Below are positions 46,810 to 56,365 of a DNA stretch of 64,000 nt, piece by piece (position 1 is the first letter of the stretch; each line of letters opens with the position of its first letter). The notes under the pieces were generated by a model. That model was not told the DNA's origin and made no database searches. It saw only the letters and a program-made list of their open reading frames with translations. A program made the position numbers and the translations under genes. Source of the DNA: Zingiber officinale (Eukaryota; Streptophyta; Magnoliopsida; Zingiberales; Zingiberaceae); assembly GCF_018446385.1 (NCBI RefSeq), contig NC_055992.1, forward strand, positions 98,846,947 through 98,910,946, in the 5' to 3' direction.

Positions 46810-47499
46810 CTGAGAACAGAGATTATTAAATTCATAAAATCATAAAAACACAATAACAGAACTTGAACTCGAAGAGAAAATTTAGGTGTTTGAAAAGAAT
46901 CACCTAGCCTGGAATGTTTAAGATTAGTGAAAAGTTGCAATCAAGTAAAATATAAAATTAGTTGAGGCTATCAAAAAGGGAAGAAAAACTGGAAACGAAT
47001 GGAGTTGGACCGTTTTATTAAGGGATCAACTTGTATAGATTACGGTAAATTACCGTACCATATAGCTAAAGTTTCTTAATACTCAAATCTTGTACCCGAG
47101 TTTTAAAATTACTAAATAACGTACCTCATATCTATTTTACCCCTCTTTAATGTTCTCCAATCAATTGCTACATTGGATCAACCAATCGATTAGGAATGAT
47201 TTTATGATCCTAAACTCTAAATTCTAAAATATGATTTGTGTTCAAAAATGTTCTCAATATAGTATGTCAAATTAGGACATGAATATAATAAAAAGAATTA
47301 ACGAACACATAAGACCTGCTTCTATGTGATTTTGAGCTCTTTTGATCCATCAGCCTTTTTGGCCAAAACAAGTGATGGATCTAAAGATCTCAGAATAATA
47401 TGAAATCAGGTTCTATGTGTTTAGTTTTCTTGATTATATTTACCCACTCGAATATGTCCGAAAAATCTTATTCGTGTTAAAAAAATCATTGCTTTCAAT

Positions 47500-48566
47500 C
47501 AGGAGCGTAGTCAAGATTTACCATTAGAGGAGGCGAATTCAATAAATTTAAAAAATTAATACAACATAAAATTAAATTATCTAATTCTAAAATTCAAAAA
47601 TATTTTTAAAAATATAAATTATTTAAAAACATTAGTGTAGGTCGACTTTCACAAACTAAAAGCTTAAATTTTGAATTTAAATAGTTGAAAATTAATTTTA
47701 AATCAACTATAACTCAAAGTCGAAGAATCATCTGTGACCTCATTTCCTCATAATATTTAACATTCTTATGTTTGAGACTTCCATTTCGATCTAAATAACT
47801 ATCAACCTACTAAAATAACGTTCATAATTTTTCAATTCAATTAATAAATAACCTGTTTCTTGTTGACATGATTTTTTAAAAAAAAAACAAAGGGGAAAAA
47901 GAGTTGAGTAATTTGAATTAGTCGAACAAATTCTATTTTTTAGAATTTTAAAATAAGATGAAAATTTAATCCAATCAATAGAGTGAGAGCTTGTGGGGTT
48001 CCTTAACCCATTGACCTTGGTTTGTTGGTTCCAGACATTATAGTGGAGAGGCGGCGAGGGATCAAAATGTGGTGGTGATGCAGCATGACAACCGGATCGA
48101 CCACATGGAGTCGCTCTGGGTGGCGCACGAGCGGCGTCCTTGGGACCTGCCACTGGCCGACGAGGGTCGGATCCGGGCATGGACAGCCAGGAAACAGCTT
48201 CGTGATTTTGGATTCCTAATCCATCGCGTTGTCGTCTCTCTTTTCCTCCGCTACTTGCAAACATCTGTCAAGGTCGTCTGTGCCCTCTGTCGTGTCGTCG
48301 ATGACCACCAGCTCATGCTCTCCATGGAGACAAGCTGCTATGCTTTTCTCGATCCCTCTTATGTCAAAGTACACCTCATTTTTCCTTGCTCGTTTCATAT
48401 TCTTCTCAAATATTGTTGCAATTCACTAATCTTTGGCCCTCAAATCATTGCTTCCTCATTGTAAAGGAGAGTAATTCAATTTACATGAAAACCTAAGATT
48501 TTTTTTTTAAATCTGAGGGGGGGGGGGGCGGTCGCACCCCCTCATTCTCAAGTGACTATGCCCCTA
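47500..48566. mobile_element. hAT-like element carrying captured gene DNA (Pack-type)
   Basis: 8-bp target duplication CTTTCAAT at 47,492-47,499 and 48,567-48,574. The ends are CAGGAGCGTAGTCA and, in reverse complement, TAGGGGCATAGTCA, a 14-bp imperfect inverted repeat. Total 1,067 bp. There is no transposase. The interior is AT-rich except 48,030-48,370, which is a GC-rich gene fragment (next entry). An 11-base G run follows at 48,518. Confidence 0.8.
48030..48368 (+). pseudogene. Captured histidine-phosphatase (PGAM-like) exon
   Basis: One open frame reads GSRHYSGEAARDQNVVVMQH, then NRIDHMESLWVAHERRPWDL, PLADEGRIRAW, FLIHRVVVSLFLR and VVDDHQLMLSMETS. Plant phosphoglycerate-mutase-like / UBASH3-type histidine phosphatases have VMRHGxRID, WDPPL, GxxRA and IHRVxVSPFLRCxQTA at the same spacing. 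The catalytic RHG is QHD: the histidine stays but Arg and Gly are lost. SPFLRC has become SLFLRY. The match ends at about 48,368 before a possible intron donor (GTACAC), so the capture was from genomic DNA. It is embedded in a hAT-like element and not expected to be an enzyme. Confidence 0.75.
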
Positions 48567-48892
48567 CTTTCAATATATTGAGTCAAATTAATATTTAAGG
48601 GCATGAATATAATTAGAAGAATTAGACAAACACATAGAACCTGGTTCCATATCATTCTAAACTCTCTAGGTCCATTAACCAATTTTAACCAGTTTCGAGC
48701 AAAATTAACATATGAACTTAGAGAGCTCGGAATGACATAAAATCAAGTTCTATGTGTTCGTATAGTTCTCCTGATTATATTCATGCCTTCAAACATTAAT
48801 TTAACCTAATATATTGAGAGTGATGATTTTTTAAACATAAATCAAAATTTTCAAATACATTCGTGTTTTAAAAAAATCGTCGCTCTCAATAT

Positions 48893-51800
48893 TATTACGT
48901 CACCGCAAGTGCACGATTACGTCGTTAGTAAGACAAAAGATATCGAATCTATAGGGACTATTGATTAAGCACTAGTTAATTTTGCACAACAAGCTATCTA
49001 GACAATCGAAGGTTAATTGGAAAAGAGAGAGAAGAAAAAAGAGAATGTAAAGAGTAGAGAAAGAGGGAGAGTTGAGTTTAGGGATGGATAGATACTAGGA
49101 TTTCGATTTCACTATGATGCTAGTTAAGGACCCTATGCATTATTCATCTCCTTACCTCTATTCTTATGCATATGTAGAAAGTTATCGACTATCCCCTGCA
49201 GTGGACAACCGGCAGGGTAGTTAGATCAACATCTCTTGCAATTAAATAGGAATGATTCCTATGAAGTCCATTAGCGGAATATGTTTGTCACTAGCGTCCC
49301 TCGATCATACAACATAGGAACACATGCACTACTTAATAAACATAGAGATGAGGATTACAATTGACTACGACTACCTACTTCCTTGTAGAGAATTGCTTCT
49401 CCTTTCAAGTTGATACCCTAGACATCCGTTAGTGGGATCTGTCTGTCACTAGCATCCCTCGAGCATACAATCTAGGGTATCCATCTACGGGATCCACAAT
49501 CAATCCACATCTACATGTTTGCACCATTCACACACTTCATCAAACACATAGAAGGCACAACACAAATAGAACATGACATAACACTTCATTGAATAAGGAA
49601 ATATCCAAATATATAGTCCATACATCCACAATCACATCATAACTACTTCCTACATCCTAGATCTAGAGATCTACTCCATAGCAAAAGAAATACAATCAAA
49701 GATGAAGAAAGAAGCAAACTACAACCCAATACAAAGAAATAGAGAGAGGAGAGTGCTTATCCTTGAAGCGTGGCGTCCTTGGGGGCGTTCCCTTGCTCCA
49801 GAGGTGGACGGATCGGCGAAGATGAGGCTTTTAGGGTTCCCCCAAAAGGGAGAACCCTTATCCAAGGAATGGGGGCAAGCCCAAAGCCAAAGATCCATAA
49901 AAGGGGAGAAACCCCCCTTTTATAGCACTTGGCACAACCCTTGCACAGGTCATGACACGACCATGTGAATCCACACAACCATGTGATGCCTTGGCTCTAG
50001 TCTGATGGCACGGTCGTGTGATCCACACGACTATGTCAAAGAAGCAAGGAGAAAAATGACTCTGGCCGTGTGGTGCACACTGCCCGTGTGGCTTCACCAG
50101 AGGGGGAGAAAGGCATGGTCGTGTGGCCTCCACACGACCGTGTCACCCTATCAGCATATCCAGAGCATGGTCGTGTAGATCCACATGGTCGTACAATATC
50201 TCAGAGAGCAAGCATAGACTCACACGGTCGTGCAACTACGTACCGTAAGACGATTACGTCGTCAGTAATACAAAAAAAATATCAATCCCACAGGGACTGG
50301 TTATAAGCACTAGAGATGTCTCACAAAAAATTAACTAAATAATCAATCAGATAAAAGTTGTGTTGAGCAAGAAACTATAAATAGAAATAAGAAAGTAAAT
50401 GAGAACTTTGGCTTTTACGAGTGTTCTAGAAGTTTGATTTCGTTGTGATATTCATCAATGTAAGATGGTTCACCAACTAATATCCTCAATTAACATGCAT
50501 TTGTAGGAAGTTGTCGGTTATCCAGCAAAAGACAACCGGCAAGGGGCTTTGATCGATATCATTAACCACTAAATAGATATGATTTCTATGAAGTCCATTA
50601 GCGGGACTGTCTGTCACTAGCGTCCCTCGGTCATACAACACAGAAATACATCTCTACTTAATGTACATAATGATGAAGATAATAATTGCATTCATCCATC
50701 CCACCTCTTTGTAGAAACTTGCTTCACCTTTCAAGATGACACCCTAGACGTCCGTTAATGGGACTGTCACTAGCATCCCTCGGTCATACAATCTAAGGTA
50801 TCCCTCTACGAGATCCACAAGCAGCACAAACATTCAATCAAACATGATAATTAAGTCCACACACATGAATCCACACAAAATCAAATAGATATAAAGCATA
50901 CTAACATCGAGATAGGGAATTGGCATATCCATGAGTTCTTATATCGAGTCACACCACAATTACTCCCTTAATCCTAGAATAATAGTTCTACTCCATGGCA
51001 CAAGAAATAAGATTTGAGGACAAAGATTACAAGCATTCTAATCTCAAATCCAAGAGAAGAGAAGAGAAATGTTTATCCAATGGTGACGAGTGATCTTCGA
51101 AACCAATCCTGAGCTTCCAGAGTCATGTGGAGAAGGAGACGACCTCAGATCACCGGATCAAGGCTGGAGATGATAGAGAATAACACCAAGATGGATCTCC
51201 CTAAAGGGAGAGCATCCTCCCCAAGAAAGGGAAAGAAACCCCCTTTTATAGAGCTGGGGCACGGGTACCACACGGCCCGTGACACGGCCGTGTGACTCTC
51301 ACACGGCCTCCTACATTCTGCTCTCGGCCAGGGTGACACGACCATGTGGAGGTCACACGATCATGTTCTGTTTTGTCTCTGGATGGCCTACATAACCATG
51401 TATCTCACACGGTCTGGCCATTTTTACTCTCTGGAAATCTTGCACGGTCGTGTGGGTCACACGGCCAACCTATGCTTGCTCTGTGGAGATGTTGCACGGT
51501 CGTGTGGGTCACACGACCAACCTATACTTGCTCTCTGGAGATATTGCACGACCATGTGGATCTACACGACCATGCTCTGAATATACTGCTAGGGTGACAC
51601 GACCGTGTGGAGGCCACACGACCGTGTGGAGGCCACACGACCGTGTGGAGGCCACACGACCATGCCTTTCTCCCCCTCTGGTGAAGTCACACTGGCAGTG
51701 TGCACCACACGGCCAGAGTCATTTTTCCCTTGCTTCTTTGACATGACCGTGTGGATCACATGGACAATGTTGTTTGCCTTTGGTTGCTATATGGATTGAC

Positions 51801-51992
51801 CACGAATATCGCTTTCTCTCCACATTTAACTCCTATCAACAGAAAATGTACAAAGAGCAGATCTCCGAACAAAGAGAATAATTATGATGAAAATAAGACA
51901 AGGAGTATAAAAGTGCATAGACAGAGCATGCGTAAAGTATATGAATGTGCGTCAAAACATGCATAATAAGTGTATATAATCTATGTACATCA
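48893..51992 (-). mobile_element. LTR-derived insertion with palindrome-rich U3, two LTR-like units
   Basis: AATAT at 48,888-48,892 and 51,993-51,997 flanks 3,100 bp that starts TATTACGTCACCGCAAG and ends ATGTACATCA. Two diverged direct units start with CGATTACGTCGT blocks at 48,911 and 50,250. They share ATGAAGTCCATTAGCGG and CACTAGCGTCCCTCG blocks. Each has a reverse-complement TATA (CCTTTTATAG at 49,915 and 51,242), with ACACGGCCGTGTG-type palindromes upstream of it in minus sense (49,950-50,235; 51,262-51,770). There is no coding region. It looks like two LTRs that lost the interior, probably Ty3/gypsy, but the lineage is uncertain. Confidence 0.65.
51596..51662. repeat. 21-bp tandem palindromic repeat
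   Basis: ACACGACCGTGTGGAGGCC recurs three times at 21-bp spacing and then a fourth time with CGTG changed to CATG. It lies inside the 48,893-51,992 insertion. Confidence 0.85.
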
Positions 51993-52513
51993 AATATAGT
52001 ATGTCAAATTGATGTTTGAGGGTATGAATACAATCAAGAGAACTAGACTAACACATAGAACCTGATTCCATGTCATTCTAAGCTCTCTAGGTCTATCAAC
52101 TAATTTTGATCGAAATCGGCTGATAAACCTAGAGAGCTGAATGTGTTCCTCTAGTTCTCCTGATTATATTCATGCTCTCAAACATCAATTTAACACAATA
52201 TATTAAAAGCACTAATTTTTTTAACACAAATCAATCATTTGACAAAAATAAAAAATAATCGATTGCTACATTATAGTAATCGATTCGAGATCTTACTGTG
52301 TTGATGAACAGTATCCCAAACAGATTGCTACACTATAGCAATCGATTGGGGTAAATGCAGAGGGGCAAAATGGGTATGAGGTGCATGATTTAGTAATTTT
52401 GAAACTTGGGTACGTGATTTGGATATTTCAAAACTTCATATACATGGTTCAATAATTTGTCGTATAGATTAAAGAGGATTTCTAATTAGAAAATATTAAT
52501 GTTTTATAGAAGG

Positions 52514-52672
52514 GGAGCCTTAGTGCAACGGTAAAGTTGTTGCTTTGTGACCTAAGAATTACGGGTTCGAATCCTGAAAACAACCTCTTGCAAAAAATAG
52601 GATAAGGCTGCGTGTAATGGATCCTTCGCTAAGCCCCACATGTCAGGAGCTTCGTGCACCGAGCTACCCTTT
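52514..52672 (+). mobile_element. Au-type SINE
   Basis: Starts GGAGCCTTAGTGCAACGG and continues TAAAGTTGTTGC, with a B box GGGTTCGAATCC at 52,563-52,574, then ACAACCTCTTGCA, ATAAGGCTGCGT and GTGCACCGAGCTACCCTTTA. This is the layout of the plant Au SINE, a tRNA-derived, Pol III-transcribed retroposon. It is somewhat diverged from the usual sequence. I could not establish the target duplication. Confidence 0.9.
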
Positions 52673-52755
52673 ACTGAATGATATTAATTGACTCAGATTT
52701 TAGCAATCTAAATAAGAAACTGATATTACCATTCGCCAGCATTTAATGAAAAACT

Positions 52756-55700
52756 TATTAGAGTGTATACTAAAAGTCTAGCCTTTTGTAAACATGTTAT
52801 TATGAAATAAAGAATCACATTGGTCAAATGTCTACATTTATATGCTAAGTGTAGTTGTTCAATTAATTTATATTGTAGATAACATGGTGTGTGATGTCAC
52901 ATACAGAGGATCATATTATCAATTCCTTATAAATTATAAACAGTAGCTCACGACTAAAATGGAAAGGAATAAACCATTGGAATAGTCGTAGTGTAATTTG
53001 GTATTAATTTATCTTAACTATAAAATTACACTAGTACACTCTGAGTGTATTGAGCAGAACCATTTAAGGTAAGTTCTTTTTATACTGACTGAATAAAAGA
53101 ACAAGACCTTTGTTATTATGAAAGTGTATACTCTTAATCCTGATATAATAACAAACACATATATCTAGTATTTATTTCTTTGACTTATCAATAGATGAGA
53201 TTTTGTTCGATAAATCAAGAGGCCCGATAAGTTGGGAAATGATATTTTTTATAGTATGTATTGTTGATTATAGAAGGAACTGTGTCCTAATAATCTAAGT
53301 TGATGATGCCCCCAAGAGAAGCTCATAAGGATTGTCATGTAAACCCTGCAGGTGGACTTAGTCCGACATGATAATGAAGTTGAGTGGTACTACTCTTGGA
53401 GCTAGATATTAATTAAGTGATTTGTCAGTAGCTCATTTAATTAGTGGACATTTTATATCTTAAACACAGGGAGACTAATACACTCATAATAAGAAGGAGC
53501 CCAAAATGTAATTTGGGATTGGTGCGGTAGTTCAATAATAATTTTTTAGAGGTATGAATTATAATTGATGAAATTTAGTTGGGTGTTCGGGGCGAACACG
53601 GGAAGCTTATTTTCATCGGGAGACCAAAATCAATTCCTCCTCTCGGTCCCTATCGTAACATCTTATTTATAAAGTGTTATACCCACCTATATCCACCTTC
53701 TTACCCAACCTTAGGTGGTCGGCCAAGTAAGCTTGGAGTCCAAGCTTGGGTCGGCTAAGCAAAAGGTTGAGTCAAGTAGAGGTGGTCGAACCTAGCTTGG
53801 AATCTAAGCTTGGTGAGGCCGGCCATATAAAAATTAAAAGGATTTTTTTAAAATATTTCCTTATGTGGAAGCCATGATTTAAAAGAAAGTTTAAAATTAA
53901 ATATTTCGTTTTATAGTTTCTACAAAAGATTAAAAAAAATTTTGATATCTTTCATTATTTTTAAATTGAGAGGAAGATTTTAATTTTAAAGATAATTTTC
54001 CTTTTTGAAAATCATCCACATGTTTTAATAGAGAGATTTTAATTTATAAAAGTTTTCTTTTATAATCAACCATGAAGAAAATATTTAAAGAGAAATTTTC
54101 TTAAAAAATTTCCGGAAACAAATTAAGAAGTTTTAATTTTGTGTTTAAAATTTTCCTTGTTTAGAGCTCTTGATGTGGCCGACCATTGAAATTTAAAAAG
54201 AAAATTGTTGTTTAAATTTCTTTTTGTTGGCAAGGAGAATAAGGAAGTTTTTATTAAAATTTTCTTATATGTCAAAACCAAGGAATATAAAAGAGAGGGT
54301 AGAGGTGCCTCACCTAGGGCTGTAAACGAGCCGAGCCGAGCCGAGCTTTGGGGTGTTCAAGCTTGTTTGATAAGGTAACCGAGCCGAGCCGAGCCGAGCT
54401 TAAAATGAACCAAGCTTTTGAAATGAGTGTTCAAGCTTGGCTTGGTTTATTTTTGATGAGCTTGAGCTTGTTTGAAGCTTGGCTTGAGCTTGGTTCGTTT
54501 AGATGTTATCGAGCTCTCAATTCAAGCTTGGCTTGAGCTTGGTTCGAGCTTGGCTTGAGCTTGGTTCGAGCTTGGTTTGTTTAGATGTTATCGAGCTCTC
54601 AATTCAAGCTTGTTTGATTGTTTAAAACTTTCAGTTGTTTGATTGGTTATTGAGCTTGATAATTTAAATTTATTTATTTTATTTTATTATTTATTTAGTA
54701 TATTGAAAAGAATTTTATTACTGAATATGGTTCATGAACATTGTTCATGAACGTTGTTCACGAACGTTGTTCACGAACGTAAACGAGCTGAACACATATG
54801 TGTTCAAGCTTGTTTGTTTAGCTTAACGAGCTGTTCAAGCTTGTTTGTTTAGTTAATCTTGTGCATATTGAACGAACATAAACAAGCTTTTACCAAGCCG
54901 AACACCAAGCTTGTTCACGAACGCTTGGTTCATTTACAGCCCTAGCCTCACCTAACAACACAACTCTTCTATTCCTCTCTCTTTTCTTCCTTGGTGGTGG
55001 TCGGCCCTATCATCTCTTCCTCTCTTCTTCTAGTGGTCGAACCTATCATCCTCTTGGAGCTTGTTTTGGTGGCCGGATTTGATTAGTGAAGAAGGAGAGA
55101 AAGAATGCTTTGTTTCCTAGTTTTCCTTGGAGCTTGGTTGATGGTCGAGACTTGCTATCTCTTAGTGAAGGTTGCTTGGCCGAAACTTGGAAGAAGGAAG
55201 CTTGGTGGATTCTCATCTCGATAGATCGTTGTCCACACAACGTCCGAGATAAGAAGAGGAATACAGTAGAAGATCAAGAGGTTGTTGTTTATAAAGAAAT
55301 GTATAACTAGTAATTCTATTCCGCATCATACTAGTTTTCTTTGTATGGATTTTGAAATACCAAACACGAGAGGCATATGATTCTAAGTTTTGAATTTGTA
55401 ATTCGAATTTGTGTTTTTTGTTTTTCGAATTTATGATTCGATTGTTCTATTTGGTTAAACCTAGGGTTATATAAGGAAATTAAATATTAAATTTCTTTAA
55501 AAGGCTTTGTCTAAACGGTGGTGGATGATCTCATATCCAAGAAGGCCTAGTAGCTTGTCATGCAGTCCTGAAAGCTAATTTTAGAAATTAATATTTAATT
55601 GAATTTGTAACATGAGTGGATTTGGATCAATAATGTTAAGCATCGTTTACGATGCAAGTCTAAACCACTAAAAACAGATAAGTTAAATTTGGAATCAATA

Positions 55701-55829
55701 ATGTTAAGTTCCGTTTGCGATTCCTAATTTAATTTCTAAAGAACACAATAGGTTGGTAGTAAAAGTTCAGGACTTGTACAAAAATTTTGTACAGGGGAAC
55801 CAGTATGATATTCAGCATAACAACCAACA
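52756..55829 (+). repeat. 5' LTR of family-B copy 2
   Basis: 3,074 bp including the 638-bp MITE and duplication, so 2.44 kb net, matching the 2,451-bp solo LTR at 31,773-34,223. The start is TATTAGAGTG (TG changed to TA); the end is ACAACCAACA. AT-rich hairpins occupy about 53,820-54,260, ahead of a TATAAAAG box at 54,288-54,295. The open frame at 55,086-55,310 is LTR. Confidence 0.9.
54315..54944. mobile_element. hAT MITE (630 bp)
   Basis: 8-bp target duplication GCCTCACC at 54,307-54,314 and 54,945-54,952. The terminal inverted repeat is TAGGGCTGTAAACGAGCC against TAGGGCTGTAAATGAACC. The interior has CGAGC-rich repeats (GAGCCGAGCC), direct copies of GAGCTTGGTTCG, and repeated CGTTGTTCACGAACGTTG. 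No transposase. Confidence 0.93.
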
Positions 55830-56365
55830 ATTAGTATCAGAGCTAGGGGTTGCCTCTGTGTTTGGTTTTCAGTTATTTAGGCAGGATAATAGTAAGATGT
55901 GCTAACTTTGTGGCTGCAGGCTCCAACTATTATGGCTTATAGATATTGTGTGTGATTGGACCCTTGGACATGTAAAGGGCATTTTATTGTGTGTGCATGA
56001 TTGTATGTATTAAATACAGGAGGAGTTGTATTAGTTTTAGGATTTTACATTTTTATTTCGATCTAGATTACATGTACATTCATTTGTGTACAAGAATAAA
56101 ATTAATGGATAAAACCTCCTCTTACAAATGTTTGATTTTGTATATGACCACATTATCATGGCATGCAAATTTCACGGTGTTTGAGGTGTTAATAAATTTA
56201 AATAATATTATTTGAGGAATCAATATTATTCTAAATTTAGAGTCTTAACCAAAATTTATTTTGTAATTCTTAAGATGACTTTCAACTCACTGCCATTATA
56301 CTGAAAGAGAACAAATTTACTGACCCCAATTACATAGATTAGAAAAGAAACCTGGACATTGTCCT

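Larger units (their letters stand above)
47226..52240. repeat. Three tandem foldback modules inside the Mutator-like element
   Basis: Module 1 is at about 47,226-47,473, module 2 at 47,474-48,850 (split by the hAT insertion) and module 3 at 48,860-52,240 (split by the LTR insertion). Each starts with a GTGTT..AAAA..CTCAATAT block, then GCATGAATATAAT, ACACATAGAACC and GAGCTCT-type blocks, and ends with their inverted counterparts (TTCTATGTGTT, GATTATATTCATGC). Each can fold into one long hairpin. Confidence 0.7.
47043..52462. mobile_element. Mutator-like element with long inverted repeats, doubly invaded
   Basis: TATAGATTA occurs at 47,034-47,042 and 52,463-52,471, a 9-bp target duplication as for Mutator-like elements. 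The left end begins CGGTAAATTACCGTACCATA; the reverse complement of the right end begins CGACAAATTATTGAACCATG. The inverted similarity continues inward for more than 150 bp (AAAATTACTAAAT, ACCTCATA, CCCCTCT and ATCGATTGCTA blocks). Without the insertions at 47,500-48,566 and 48,893-51,992 the element is only about 1.24 kb. It has no transposase and consists of foldback modules, so it is non-autonomous. Confidence 0.82.

Noticed and set aside
48030-48368. Functional phosphoglycerate-mutase-like gene
   Set aside because: Single partial exon, RHG changed to QHD, enclosed by hAT-type ends and an 8-bp duplication.
51262-51770. Operator array or bacterial-type regulatory palindromes
   Set aside because: They lie in an LTR U3 of a plant element; the context argues for promoter-linked LTR repeats.
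52540-52580. tRNA gene
   Set aside because: The B box belongs to the Au SINE; there is no cloverleaf.
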